Positions 1 to 12,169 are shown, counted from the stretch's first letter. The stretch is 64,000 nucleotides of DNA from Malania oleifera (GCF_029873635.1 NC_080418.1:8399562-8463561), one strand, 5' to 3'. The notes: a model not told the origin generated them from the letters alone. A program made the numbers and translations.

Positions 1-864
1 TACTAAAATAAGTGTGGAGTGAATTATTGTATGTAAAATGTTCCAGGTTTTGTAAAACAGCTGGGACGGCTAATTACCGTAAGCTAATGGGTATAAGAAC
101 ATGAGTTCCAAATTGTTCCAGGTTTTATAAAATTTGTCACGTCTCGGCTAATTACCGTGGGCGAGAGTGTCCGGCTCTATATTAGAGGGTGTGAAATATT
201 GCTTGTTTGTTCCGACTGGTCATTGATGGGTGTGAGTGGACATCGTATTAGCATGATATTGTTGTGAGGCTTCAGTTATTGTAGGATATCGGGCGCTTGA
301 GTGTGACAACACTGACCATGTGTTTGGTATCGTATCTACTGGAACTGGATTGTGAAAATACTGAAACTGTATTGTGTTATGTTTTATGTCGAAATAACAC
401 TTGTATGCCACACACTGATATAAACTGTTTTCTTCCTTACTGAGAGGTGTCTCACCCTGAATATACAAATATTTTTCAGGTCCTTCGAGTAGCGAAAGTA
501 GTATCCCAGCATTCGGGAGCGTGAGTGTCGGTTAGCTACGTAGAGTACTTGAGTAAGTACTGATTTTTGTAATCGGGTGGTCGTTGTAGGGTTTTGTGGA
601 CACCTGGGGTATGTACTGTATTTTGGAGCGTAGACACTAGTCATGTATAGACTCTGGTATGGTACGTTGTATGTATTAGAAAGAACATTTTCGCTGTGTA
701 TTTGAGGTGTATGTATGTGTATGTGATTGTGTATAGGGTTTACGTATACCACACGGGGTCAAACCCTCATTCACTGTAGTATCATGTACGTTTTAAATTA
801 TATAGAGACATGTTAGGTTACTAAAATCACACCTGGGGCCCATCCGCGGGTTCGGGGTGTGACA
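1..864 (+). mobile_element. Right end of a Ty3/gypsy-type LTR, cut by the window edge
   Basis: The sequence ends in a GGTGTGACA terminus at 864, typical of plant gypsy LTRs whose ends are short inverted repeats of TGTCACACC type. At about 440-480 it carries the same island (a TTACTGAGAGGTGTCTCACCC motif followed by a T-rich stretch and CAGG) as the other gypsy LTRs in this window. It interrupts the reverse transcriptase of the copia fossil that begins at 865. The left end and its target duplication lie outside the window, so it is not known whether this is a solo LTR or the end of a longer element. Lineage is inferred only from the terminal motif and shared islands. Confidence 0.7.
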
Positions 865-3475
865 ATACCATCTTTCTGAGTAAAGCCTTTAGCAACAAGT
901 CTGGCCTTGTAATGTTCAAGGTTACCACGAGAGTCTCGTTTGGTTTTAAAAATCCATTTACATCCAACTCTCTTGTAACCTTCTGGCAATTCTACAAGAT
1001 CGTAGACTTCATTTTGTTCCATAGACTTTAACTCTTCTTTCATGGCATCCATCCATTTATCATAATTATCATAGCTAATGGCATGTGAAAACAAAATTGG
1101 ATCATCTTCAATTCCTAAGTCAAAGTCTGACTTTTGAAGATGAATCACATAATCATTTGAGCTAGCAGATCTCTTTTCTCTTTGAGATCACCTTAACACA
1201 TCCTTTTGTGGTTTTTATATAAAAGGTTTACTTTGAATAGCGGGAGTTGTAATTTCCTTAATTTCCACATTTAATGGAACCATTCTCCCACTAGTTTCAT
1301 CATTCTCAATGAACCTAACATTTCCAGTTTCAATTATTCTTGTGACATGATTAGGACAATAAAATATATACCCTTACAATTTTTATAGATAACCAATGAA
1401 ATTACCACTGATTGTTCTTGCATCCACCTTCTTTTCTTATAGATTATAAACTTTAATTTCTGTCTAACAACCCCAAACATGTAGGTGTTGCAAACTTGGT
1501 TTCCTGCCAGTCTAAAGCTCAAATGGTGTCTTTGGAACGGCCTTACTAGGAACACGGTTTAATACATACATGGCAGTTTTTAAAGCATACATCCACAATA
1601 AATTGGGTAAAGACTTTCTACTTATCATGCTCCTAACCATATCCATCAAAGTCCTATTACGCCTTTCTGATACACCATTCTGTTCTGGTGTACCTGACAT
1701 TGTGTATTGAGCACAAATACCACATTTTTCAAGGAATTTAGCAAATGGACCAGGTAGTTGTCCAATTTCGTTATACCTTCCATAATATTCACCTCCTCTA
1801 TCAGATCTAACAATCTTCACCTTTCTGTCTAGTTGCCTTTCAACTTCATTTACATAAATCTCCAAAACGTTTACCACTTGAGATTTATCATGTAGCAAGT
1901 AGACATATTTGTAATGTGAAAAATCATCGATAAAGGTGATGAAATATCTATCATTACTGAAGGTATTTATGTCAAAGGGTCCACATATATCAGTGTGTAT
2001 AATTTCTAGAAGCTGAGTGCTCCTTGTGGCTCCTTTCTTTGTGTGTCTTGTCTGCTTTCCTTTAATACAATCTACACAAATGTCAAAGTCAGTGAAATCC
2101 AAACGTGGAAGTATTTCACTCTTTACTAATCTTTCCAGTCTTTCGTTGGAAATATGACCTAACCGTTTATGCCACAAGTAAGCAGATCATCCATTCACTA
2201 AACTTCGTTTAGTGCCAATACTATGATGCGAGGTTAAAAGAGTATCAACATAATGATTATCAAGTTTTAACTTATATAATCCATCACAAAGCATACCACA
2301 ATCAACCATACATGTATCCTTAAATAAACTGAAAAAACTTTTATTAAAATTACAAGTGTACCCAGAAACATCCAATTTAGATAATTAAACTAAATTCCTA
2401 GAAATACTAGGAACAAAAAAAGTCTCATATAAATCCAAACAATAACCAGTGTCTAGGATTAAATGATAAGTCCCGACGGCTTCAACTGACACTTTTATTC
2501 TGTTCCCCATGAAGATAGACTTCTCATTTGGGTTTATGTTCCGAATTGTAAGAAATTCTTGCATCATATTATAAACATGAGTTGTACATCCAGAATCAAT
2601 CCACCAAGTGTTATAATGAACTTCAGCTAAATTTGATTCAAAACATACATGAGCACTAGACTTACCCTTCCTTTCAAACCAAGCTTTCCGTTTCAAGCAG
2701 TACTTCTGGTAATGTCTAGGTTTTCCACAGAAATGACATTTGTCCTTACTTGATACCTTCTTTTGGATATGAGAAGAGGATTCATTATCCTTTAAAAATT
2801 CTTTCCCCTTTCCATGCTTCTTTGCTTTCTTTTCAGCTCCTTGATTGTTCACATAATGAATAAAGTGAATTCCTTTATTGTTTAGTCGTGTTTCCTCTTG
2901 AACTAGCATAATGTGCAACTCATGCACATTCCATTTATCTTTCATGGTGTTAAAGTTCATTTGAAACGGTCCATACTCAGTTGGTAATGAGTTTAAAATG
3001 AACTGAACAAGAAAATTTTCATTCACATCCATTTCCAAAGTCTTAAGTTTTGCTGCAATATTTGTCATTTCAACAACATGCTCATGCATAGTACGTGAAC
3101 CATCAAACTTCATAGTGGTTAACGTACCCATCAATGTCTAGCAAGATATTTATCTACTTTTTGGGAATGCTCTCCTACAAACTTTAAAAACTCTTTAGCG
3201 CTTTCAATTTTGGGAATAGTTGTCTTGATGTTATTTGCAACACTCATTCACATAAACATCAAACTTAACCTGTTTGATCTTTCCCAATTATTGTAATATG
3301 TTATTTCTTCAGCACTTCTAGAATCAGTAATAGCAGCAGAATGATCACTTAAGAGTATGAAATCAAGATCCAATACACCGAGGTGAAATTGAACTTGTTC
3401 ATTCCAATTAGCAAAATTCAACCCATTAAACATTGGAATAGATGAAGCATGCAAGTGTAATGATCCAGGAACAAG
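865..3475 (-). mobile_element. Ty1/copia fossil 1 (gag to start of reverse transcriptase)
   Basis: Read on the minus strand, the parts are in copia order: gag N-terminus (about 3454-3248), gag body with a CCHC zinc knuckle and the protease start (about 3134-2385), GAG-pre-integrase and integrase core (about 2177-1512, with HKRLGH, a DICGPFD block and a [12 protein letters not shown] block), and the start of reverse transcriptase (1148-865, with [11 protein letters not shown]). The reverse transcriptase is cut by the gypsy LTR that ends at 864. No LTR or primer-binding site is recognisable on the gag side. It is a broken fossil with several breaks. Confidence 0.88.
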
Positions 3476-3679
3476 TACTTCAAAAATTAACCATACTTAA
3501 TGTTTTGAATGAAACATTTATAAGATCCCAAACATAAATATATTAATGTTTTCCTTTGGAAAAAACACTAATGTAAAGAGCTTTGAAATTGTGCTAATTA
3601 AATTTTTAATTTTAACATTACTTTGGTAACATTATATGCACTCATTATAAGTATCTATTATCTTTGGATAAATAGATAA

Positions 3680-3756
<77 letters not shown>

Positions 3757-3922
3757 CAAAACATTATCCTTATACTATAAGAACAATTAATCAACCTAAG
3801 GGTGATTCTTGATATCTTAAAATAATTTAATACCATTCTAGCATCAAACATATGAATATTTTACTTAATGATTTAATCACTTTGGTGATTAAAATAAAAA
3901 ATACTTTATAACATTAAAAACG
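3476..3922. repeat. AT-rich spacer with a TAA microsatellite
   Basis: This gap between two copia fossils has no recognisable gene. Its only clear structure is an uninterrupted (ATA)n run at 3681-3755, about 25 units. An apparent reading frame through it is mostly tyrosine and is an artefact of the microsatellite. Confidence 0.85.
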
Positions 3923-6599
3923 TTAAAATATTGTGAGTAACGTAAACATGTTGTCAAAATACTTATATCCCCTTCTTCTGTGAGTATCCTTTGCCACCAA
4001 CTGTGCCTTGAATTTCTCACCTTCCTTTTCTGAAATTGCCTTTTTCTTCCTGTATACCCATTTGCAGCATATCAGTTTTTTCCTTTCTGGAAGCTCCATC
4101 AAATCCCAAGCTTGATTTTTATATTGTGACTCCATCTCCTCAATCATTCCTCCCATCCATCTACCTTTCTCCTGACCGTGCACTGCCTTTTGAAACGTAG
4201 TTGGATCATTGCAACTTGTAAGAAAAGCATAAGACACTAACTCTTCAAACCCATACCTTGGCGGAGGCCTGATAGTATGTCTAGATCTTCGTAAAGGAAT
4301 ATCGCCGACTTGCTAACTTTCCAAGATAAAGCTCCCTCCAACCATAGGACCATAATCATTTCCATTACCTTGAGCTTCCAACTCCACCTGCATAACATGT
4401 TCATCACTGCCCTAGCTTTCTGGCTCCTATTTCTGTTCATCAAAATCTTGAGTACGCTTCACCATAGCCTTTTCATCAAAGACTACATCCCTGCTGATCA
4501 CCACCTTGTTTGCCACTGGGTCCCAAAACTTGTACCCCTTTACACCCTTTGGATATCCCAAAAAGATGCAATAACGAGACTTTGGGTCAAGCTCATACCT
4601 CTCCTCGCTAGATACATGAACATAGGCTAGACACCTGAATACCTTCAATTCAGAGTAATCTACTGCATTTCCCGTCCAAACCTCTTCTTCCACTCTACCC
4701 TCTAGTGACGCCCTTGGTGATTGGTTTATTAGAAAACAAGTCATACTCACTACCTCGGCCCAGAAGTTCTTCAGTAGCCCTACATTTAATCTGAGACACC
4801 AAACCCTTTTAGCAAGAGTCCGGTTCATCCATTCTATCACACCATTCTACTGAGGTGTCCAACGAATTGTAAAGTGTCTTTTCATGCCTGCTCTGCACAA
4901 AACTCCATAAATTGAGAATCAACATACTCGGTCCCATTATCTGACCTTAAGTATTTGATTCTTCTTTCTGTTTAGTTTTCCACTTCAGCCTTCTAAATTT
5001 TAAACCTGGCAAACGTATCTGATTTGTGACGCATGAAGTAAACCCAGACCTTCTGTGAGTAATCATCTACAAAAATCACATAATACACATGTCCACCCTT
5101 TGATGCAACTTTGATTGGGCCCTAAACATCTGAATGCACATAGTCAAGAATACCCTTTGTCTTGTTTATAGCCAATTTGAACTTTGCCTCATTTTGTTTT
5201 CCAAGAACACAAATCCTAAAAAATTCCAATTGACATGATTTCAAGCCCTTCAACAATTTCCTCTTGTGTAGTTATTTCATGTCGTGCTCCCCTATATGCT
5301 CAAGATGCATATGCAACAATACGATCTTATCTGATTCAACATCTACGACTGCAGCTCCACTTACAATTGTAGTTCCCTGCAATGTGTAGATATTCCCATC
5401 CAATTTTCTACCCTTTCATTACAGTCATATTACCTTTCCATACCGTTAGAACTCCACCTTTGGACTTGTAATTAAATCCATTACAATCCAAAGTACCGAA
5501 TGATATCAAATTCTCCCTCAACTCTAGTATATGTCTTACATTACACAACGTTCTCACAGCACCATTAAACATTTTTATCTTTACATTTCCTATGCTAATG
5601 ATTTTGCAAGAAGCAGCATTACCCATAAGAATTGACCCAAAATTCGCTAATATGTAAGTGTTGAACCACTCCTTCTTCAGAGTCATGTGATAAGAACATG
5701 TTAAGTCAAGTATCCAAGCGTCTGTTAGATTATCCGACCCCATTGAAACTGATAGAACATCACCATCACTACACGTTGAATCTCCTTCTTGAACAACATT
5801 CGCAAATTTTGAAGTACCCTAATGTTTCTTAGATTTTCCTTTCTTCCAATCCAGACACTTCGGTTTCACATGTCCCTTTTTACTACATTTATAACACCGG
5901 ATTTCTTTCTTCTTCTTGGATTGATTTCGGCATTTCTAACTTGAATCACTTTTGAACCTTCCTTTGCCACACTCATTGTTTCCTTTCACCACAAATCCTT
6001 CTCCTTCATCACATATTTTCAGCCTTTGATGAAAATTTAGTAAGGCACTTGTTACCTCTTCTAGATCAAGAGTTTCTTTTTCCCATGTAAGAGTGGTCAC
6101 AAGATTTTCATAGGTACGAGTCGATGGCAAAGAGTTCAGTAACATCAAAGTTTTATCATCCTCATCAAACTTAACATCACCTCTCATCAAATCACTAATG
6201 ATTTGATTGAAGGCATTAATATGTTGATCTAAGTTTGACCCTTCAACCATCTTAAGTCAATAAAGACGCTGCTTAAGAAAAAAATTATTATTGAGAGATT
6301 TAGACATGTACCGGCTTTCTAACTTTCACCATATAGCCGCTGGAGAATCCTCCTCCATCACCCGATAGAGTACTTCGTCAGCCAAACACAAGCGTATTGT
6401 AGAAGTGGCCTTTGCTTTCAATTCTGCCCATGTTGCCTCATCCATTCCATCCGATTGAATGCCAAGTAAAGCCTTTCCTATTTTTCGTTGCACAAGAATA
6501 TCTTTCACTCTCCTTTGCCATAAACCAAAATTCTCGGTTCCATCAAATTTGACGATGTCAAATCTTGCAGAAGATGATCCCGATCCCATGACAACAATC

Positions 6600-6611
6600 G
6601 CTCTGATACCA
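6600..6611 (-). other. Primer-binding site, initiator tRNA-Met type
   Basis: The minus strand reads TGGTATCAGAGC, the standard complement of plant initiator tRNA-Met, three bases inside the LTR edge at 6615. Confidence 0.9.
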
Positions 6612-6614
6612 ATT

Positions 6615-7170
6615 TGTTGTAATAATGATCAGATATCAGATATAAGAAGCACAAGCATAGCAGAATAATTAAAATGCAACAAGTGACACAATCTGTATAT
6701 GAGAAATAACAAGAACAACAATAACGCAAGAATTTACGTGGTTCGGCAATGCCTACATCCACGGAAGCAATCATTACAACAATTTCACTAAGAAATTATA
6801 GAGTACACAATACACTTCTCAAAATGATGTCTCTTCTTTTTCACAATACACTCAGATAAGCATAAATAGACTTTCCTTCAGAGGTTTCCACCCCAAAACC
6901 AACCAACTTAACGTTTAAATTCAAATTTTGAATTTCTATCTCGCAGCTCAGGAACGAAACCATTAATAGTTTTCTGAGATCTTCTAAAACAGTCGACGGT
7001 TTGAGATACAGAGAGCAATTTCTGAGATGTCTAAGATTTTCAGTGAAATCATTGACGGTTTCAGCAAAGCCTCAGAAAACTATCGATGGTTTTCTTCCAG
7101 AAACATGTAACATGTTCTTCTTCCTTTGTGTAACTTAGTCATTCCAAGAAATAAGCCACCATATACAACA
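6615..7170 (-). repeat. 5' LTR of copia fossil 2
   Basis: On the plus strand it starts TGTTGTAATA and ends ATATACAACA (TG...CA). It lies immediately beside the primer-binding site. It contains several copies of a GTCGACGGTTT-like motif (near 6990, 7050 and 7085) and an ACGTGGTTCGGC block shared with the LTRs at 56521-57274 and 23384-24286. Confidence 0.85.
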
Positions 7171-7400
7171 GATAATTATAGCAAAAAGTGAGAGAAATGC
7201 AAAAGATGCAACTCCTAGTTTGGACTAGACCAGCCCTTCTCTCTCCACACGAGTGTCAGCACCTGATCGTTGCGTCATAGAATCTCCGTGTGACTGCCAG
7301 TGTCCAGTGCTCTCCACTCGTGGTCGAGGTACTCCAGGCGTCAATTCCCCACACTTGGCAAGTAACCAACGCATGCAAGCCCTCCACTTTCAACACAACC
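7171..7400 (+). repeat. Dispersed repeat, copy D (GC-rich terminal part)
   Basis: This closely resembles 17933-18230 and 36427-36660. The most conserved core begins CAGCACCTGATCGTTGCGTC and continues through AGAATCTCCGTGTG. It directly abuts the outer edge of the LTR that ends at 7170, so copia fossil 2 appears to have inserted into this repeat. The small reading frame through it is not conserved between copies. Confidence 0.75.
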
Positions 7401-7784
7401 TCCCCTCATTTGAAGTAAAATCACCTTTCAAAACTCAAATTTGCCCCACTAATAATAAATAAATATATTAATTTTTTTTTTAAAAATTCATGTGTCTTTA
7501 CATTATTAAAATAACATTATTAATCACAATTTTAATATAATTATAAATAACATAATCATTTTAATAAAATAAAATAAAAAGAATACATAACATCTAAGAA
7601 TAATTGTATGAAAAATACTATATCTATATGCATACATATAGGTACACTCACACATACCATCCATATATATATTTCCTTATTTAAATTTAGGACAGATTCA
7701 AAGTAGGTTTTAGTTAAACGGGGCAAATTCGAAACAACAAAATACATTTTTCACTTAATTGCCCCAACTCCTCTTACTAGTGGT
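7401..7784. other. AT-rich spacer, no feature seen
   Basis: Very AT-rich sequence with homopolymer runs. I see no gene and no transposon terminus. Confidence 0.6.
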
Positions 7785-8408
7785 GTTCGATTCTGTAAAG
7801 AGTTGGGATATTAGAATATTTGTATTGAAAACGATTCGGAATTGGTGGTGGGCTGGATCACATCTGGAATTTGCTCTTCCTGGTACTTATGGGACTTTTG
7901 GGAATTGTTAGAGGAGGAGCTACAAGCCCTTCAATTCTCTATAAAGCACCAATTTAGAGAAGATAATCAGGTGGTGGATTACTTGGCTTGTCAAGGCAAG
8001 GGAGGCAACATGAAGAGATATTTTGTAGTTGATGTGTTGTCGAGTAAAATGAGAGGTCTAATTTGTGTGGATAAGATGAGTATTCCAAACTTTCGTTTTT
8101 AATTGACATCATTTGTTCTCGTATGTTTTCCTCAAGTTTTTATTTTGCAGGTAATTGTCATCAATTTGCAGGTATTTTGTTTTTGTTTGTGTTTGTTTTG
8201 TTTTGATTCATATGGTCTTGTTTAGTTTGTTTTAGTTGGATTTTGGGTCGTGTTCTATTAGGTTTGTTATGGTCTTGTTGCCTCAGATGGTTTTGCTAGT
8301 TTAATTCTAAATCTCTTGTAACTTGTTTGTAACTTGTTTGTAACCACGGTTTTCCTCCGCCATAAGTGAGGGCGATCAATAAATTTGGAATTTTCGTTAA
8401 AAAAAAAT
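7785..8408 (+). mobile_element. 5'-truncated LINE 3' end (RNase H domain plus poly(A) tail)
   Basis: An open frame from about 7815 to the stop at 8100-8102 encodes the end of a plant LINE-type RNase H: ENDSELVVGWI, a WYLWDFWELLEEELQ block, and HQFREDNQVVDYLACQG near the C-terminus. The last of these is the usual REGNxxADxLA motif of this domain. It is followed by about 300 bases of 3' UTR with repeated AACTTGTTTGTAAC, an AATAAA at 8378-8383 and an A-tail at 8399-8407. The reverse transcriptase and endonuclease are absent, the usual result of 5' truncation. A host gene carrying this domain is a less likely alternative, because the tail and signal fit a LINE 3' end. I did not find a clear target duplication. 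Confidence 0.75.
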
Positions 8409-8649
8409 CCAAAATTAAAGTCATCTGTATTAAGTTAAGTTTGTGATTGTTAAATTAATTCGTTATTGTTAAATACTTGTGGGAATTTAGCTTTGGAGCA
8501 TTGGTACAAGGCTTTCCTTTTAATTTTGCCAAACCACTATTTTCATCATGCACCAAGATACCTATCCTCCCACATAATGACTTTTGAGCACTAGTATAAC
8601 TTTACAATAAATGGGTCACAATTTTGATGTTGGACATTTAATTCCTCTT
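8409..8649. other. Spacer, no feature seen
   Basis: AT-rich single-copy-looking sequence without a recognisable gene or transposon end. Confidence 0.5.
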
Positions 8650-9340
8650 TCATAAATAAATATACAATGCACGAGGGTAGGAAAGTAAGGATGGCAAAAA
8701 CTACATCATAAATTATATAGCATAGAGGCTACATATAGAAAGCTGAAGATTGTTGAGAGTCTTGAAGCTAAAAAGATATTGTAACCTTTAGACTATAGAG
8801 GTTAGCGATTAAAAATAGTTTGAAGATTATATCCTTGGTGTTGTAGGAAACCTTGAGGTTGTAGGTAGTCTAAAGGCTTATAATTGATACTATAGGGAGA
8901 CCAAAGGCTATAACTAGTTCAAAATTTATGGGATCTTAAAAGTTAAATGTAGCCCGAAAGCTTATATCAAAGGTTGAAGGAGCTTATATCAAAGGTTGAA
9001 GGAGGTGCGGTGTTTAGTGGCTACAAGTAGTCAGGTGGTTGTTCATAACTTGGAGGCTATAGGAAGCTTGGAAGCAATAAATAGTTTGGAGTTTTTTAGT
9101 GTTTCTAACAAGGTTCAAAATTATTTAGATCTAATTAGAAGTATAAGTTTGCTCTTGTGTTATATGACTCAACTAGGTAGCGCATGTAGCATGAGACATT
9201 TGCATACCATTTTTAAAAAATAAACATAACTCAATGATGCTCTTGAATCTTGAAGGAAAAATCTTATATATACCCTGCAATAATTTGTCATTTAGAGATT
9301 ATATACTTGGTTTGCGAGCCTGCTAAGCAAAAAAGTTGTT
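8650..9340 (+). repeat. Dispersed repeat, copy A (5' part)
   Basis: It matches the start of copy B (about 14400-14830) and, in its last 230 bases, copy C (from about 35340). Shared landmarks are GTTGTAGGAAACCT, GTGGCTACAAGTAGT, CTTGGAAGCAATAAA and CAAGGTTCAAAATTATTTAGA. Within it a 25-bp unit ending AAGGTTGAAGGAG is tandemly doubled near 8960-9005. It is mostly non-coding and its class is unknown. Confidence 0.65.
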
Positions 9341-9370
9341 CATGAACATCCTGGTTTTTTTGTAGCTATT

Positions 9371-9700
9371 TGGAATACAATCTGAGACACGTAAGATGCA
9401 GTGGTAAAACCCACTTGAGCAAACTATTGGAGAATTAGTCCCATAAGGGAGAAGATGACTTCCGTTCAAGGTGTAACAGTTGGAACTCACGAGTGGTGGA
9501 GCTTCCGTTCAAAGGGGAGTAATTGGAACTCACAAGTCCACATTGGAAAAAGTGAGTATTTGATGGGTGCTTATATACATGGTGTAGCCCAAGACTCAAT
9601 AGGCTTAAACTTTTGGGTCAAGTTGGTGCTCATCCATGTGTATCAAGCACACCTATCGACTCCTCCGGTGCCAACACTAAATAATGGGAAGTTAACTTCT
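9371..9700 (+). mobile_element. Partial TRIM-like element (internal end plus one terminal repeat)
   Basis: The reverse complement of the TRIM at 62339-63126 matches here: first the internal stretch (AATACAATCTGAGACAC, ACTATTGGAGAATTAG), then most of one terminal repeat (CACATTGGAAAAAGTGAGTA, CTTATATACATGGT, TTAAACTTTTGGGTCAAGTT). The 5' terminal repeat is absent, so the copy is partial. The frame through it is not a gene. Confidence 0.7.
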
Positions 9701-9957
9701 CCGAGTAACAGTCATTCTTAAGAAAATATATGTGCCTTTTGTTCTTGGATGCACCATATTTGTGAACTAAATGTTTAAATTATTGCAAACAAAAATCTTG
9801 TAGACAAAGGTTTTAAAATTGCTCCTATTTATGAAGTGCTCTTGTTTGGAAATATGGTCTGCAATTCCTACGTATGCCTGTGGTAGCAATTAGTATTATA
9901 TTTGACCATGATTTTGGAATTTTCATCGTTCTTGTTAAAATTTACTTATTCCAACAG

Positions 9958-12169
9958 GCACTTGGTAATGGTGGTTTTTTTATAGATTTGAAGCTAAAAG
10001 ACATGAATGTCGTGGAAGCATACAACAAATGGAACAGCCTATTGCAAAAATGGCAGAGAATATAAGTGTCATGGGTGTGTGAAATTGGTGGAGCACATTA
10101 AGTTGGCAAAAGAGGTTAAACAGCACAAAGAAGAAGTTAATGCACTTCAGTTTCAAATGTCAGATGAAGCGCTCCAGAAGATGGCAGACTTTTATGGCCG
10201 GGTACCTACCATGTTTTTAACCTTTTAAATATTTGTGCTCTATAGTATTTAATTCTGGTCTGAATGATCTCCGGACTGATACTCTCTCCTGATACCTTTG
10301 GTGTTCATTTGCAGATCGATGTTCTGAAAGATATTGGTTATGTAGATGCAGACCTTATATTTCAGATCAACGGCCATCGTACATGTGAGATGAACCCGGG
10401 GGAAGAGTTGATATGCACGCATTGTTTGTTTGAGAACCAACTGGATGACTTGGAGCCAGAAGAAGCAATAATGTTCGTTCTTGTGTTTCAGCAGAAGAAT
10501 GCTTCTGAACCAAAGGCTAGGCAAAGGCTTTTTCCTTCTTTCATTCTACTCACCTTGTCTTTTTATTTACCGGATTCCATGACAAGATTTCTTGTTGTGC
10601 ATGCATACATGAATGTGTGTGCGTACCGTTTTTAGATGTTGTGTACATAGACATTGTCTTAAATCTGAGTTTCAGCCTAATTTTGGTTCACAATTAGCAT
10701 TATGGGATTCAGTGCATGTCAGGATCGACCACAAAAATTGCCCCTTTAGGATGTCATTATATAATTGTATTGCTTTTCGGATTCTCCCCTAAAGTTGTGG
10801 CTGACTTTCAACGAGCTCGTTGGATCTTTAAATTGTTGATTTGTTTCAATGCTCCTCTCAAAAGAAAATTCCAATTTATTTACACGTCGACCCCTACTAT
10901 AAAATCCCCATTAATTGAACATACAAAATGCCAAATATGTTCTCATTTTTTGAGATAAAGTAACTTCTGATCTTATATTTGTCATCTATGATGTTTAAAT
11001 AAACTTATAATATTAGTTATAAGAATTCACAGATTTTTTTTGTGAGTTATCCTCGTCACAAGTATCTGTATTTTACAAACTATTTCAAGTCCAAGCTATT
11101 TACTTGTAAAAGTCAAGATATGCTACATCTGAGATTTGAAACTGAAAGTGCATTAAGTTCCCCTTTGTGCCGTTTAACCTCTTTCATCATTCTTGTTAAA
11201 ACTTTATTGATTCTAAGAGGGCGCTTGATAATGGTGGTTCTGCAAATGAAATAGCCTTTTCTAATTTGTTTCCATGTCACCCAGCCACCGTCAAATCTTA
11301 ACATACAAAATACTAAATTTGTGAGATAAAATAACTTTTTATTTTACATTATCGTCTATAATGTTTAATTATAATTTACAATACAAATTTTACTAGAGTC
11401 ATGTTGAATCATGGACTAATTCTCTTACCAAGTAATCAATTTTCCTCATAAAATTTAAAAAACGAGGGCAAACTATATGAGCAAAAAGTCAGTGTGCCTC
11501 ACAAATTGAGGACTAGTTCATCATATTGCTTGTTTTGTCAGCTAAAATTATTTGTGATGGAGGACATTGAAACAAATAAATAGTTTAAGGGGGGACATTC
11601 AACATTGAAAAGGGTAGCCTGGTGCACAAAGCTCCCGCATGTGGGGTCCAAGGAAGGGGCGGACCATGATAGGTCTATAATATACAGCCTTACCTTGCAT
11701 TTTTGTAAGAGTACCATATTTTGTGTTTTGTTAGTGGACCTTAGTTGAAGAGTAACATTGAAGCAAAAAGTTCAAGGGGGACACTGAACAACTAAAAGGT
11801 CAAAGGGAATAAGAAATTTGAAAGTTTAATGGGGATTCGAAACCTGAATAAACTTCAAATGTAAAGGGATTCAGTTTGGCTCTTGGGTTGTGCTGAACCT
11901 GTAGAGTGTAGCCATGAAACATCCTATTAAAGTACTTCCAGGATCAGTTATTAAGATTTTAACTGAAGTCATGGCTTACATTTTTAAATTTTGCTTTGTT
12001 ATTTTCATGTTCTTATAATTTCAGAATTTTATCAACTCTAGGTTGTTCAATACAGCAATAAGACTTGGGAAACTTCAAGCTCAGTTCATATTGCAGATAG
12101 ACCCTCAGGAGTATGCTCAAGAAAATCTCAAAGTTTGGTCTTGTTGAAGTCGTTTAGGAATGGGCAAAG
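9958..12169 (+). pseudogene. Broken fragment of a SKI2/DExH11-type RNA helicase gene
   Basis: Three exon-like blocks match the C-terminal half of plant SKI2 (the DExH helicase of the Ski complex, which feeds cytoplasmic RNA to the exosome). Block 1 (9958-10201) reads DLKLKDMNVVEAYNKWNSLL, then KCHGCVKLVEHIKLAKEV and FQMSDEALQKM. Block 2 (10315-10526) reads IDVLKDIGYVDADLI, EMNPGEELICT and FENQLDDLEPEEA. Block 3 (12042-12169) reads LFNTAIRLGKLQAQF and IDPQEYAQENLK, then FGLVEVV. Introns between blocks are kept, so this is a DNA-level duplicate and not a processed copy. The frame is broken near 10048 and 10062 inside block 1, by one extra base at about 12133, and by a TAG at 12155-12157. Block 2 ends at a GC and not a GT donor (10527) and lacks a few residues of the family. 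The helicase core and the C-terminal end are absent. Family assignment is from memory of plant SKI2 sequences. Confidence 0.82.
10915..11390. repeat. Locally rearranged duplicates inside the SKI2-like fragment
   Basis: Three pieces lie in the long second intron of the helicase fragment. The reverse complement of about 11118-11190 matches exon block 1 (GAGGTTAAACGGCACAAAG). Right beside it, about 11185-11250 matches in direct orientation the intron-exon junction at about 9925-9975 (TTCTTGTTAAAA ... TAATGGTGGTT). About 11300-11385 repeats about 10918-11005 (AACATACAAAAT, GAGATAAAATAACTT). This is a scrambled local duplication, partly inverted. Confidence 0.7.

Larger units (their letters stand above)
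3923..7170 (-). mobile_element. Ty1/copia fossil 2 (Tork-like), with 5' LTR
   Basis: On the minus strand: 5' LTR 7170-6615, primer-binding site 6611-6600, gag N-terminus (about 6589-6326), gag body (6250-5936), zinc knuckle near 5890, protease/GAG-pre-integrase (5743-5280), integrase with its C-terminal part (about 5100-4427), and the start of reverse transcriptase (4237-3923). The polymerase end and the 3' LTR are not present. Gag and LTR resemble the elements at 52349-58663, so they belong to one family. It is a broken fossil with many breaks. The Tork-lineage label is inferred from the gag and the primer-binding-site type. Confidence 0.88.

Noticed and set aside
3645-3851. 68-codon frame with a long tyrosine run
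   Set aside because: It is a translation of the (TAA)n microsatellite.
11113-11304. A separate minus-strand gene of 63 codons
   Set aside because: Its similarity to helicase exon block 1 shows it is an inverted duplicate fragment, not an independent gene.
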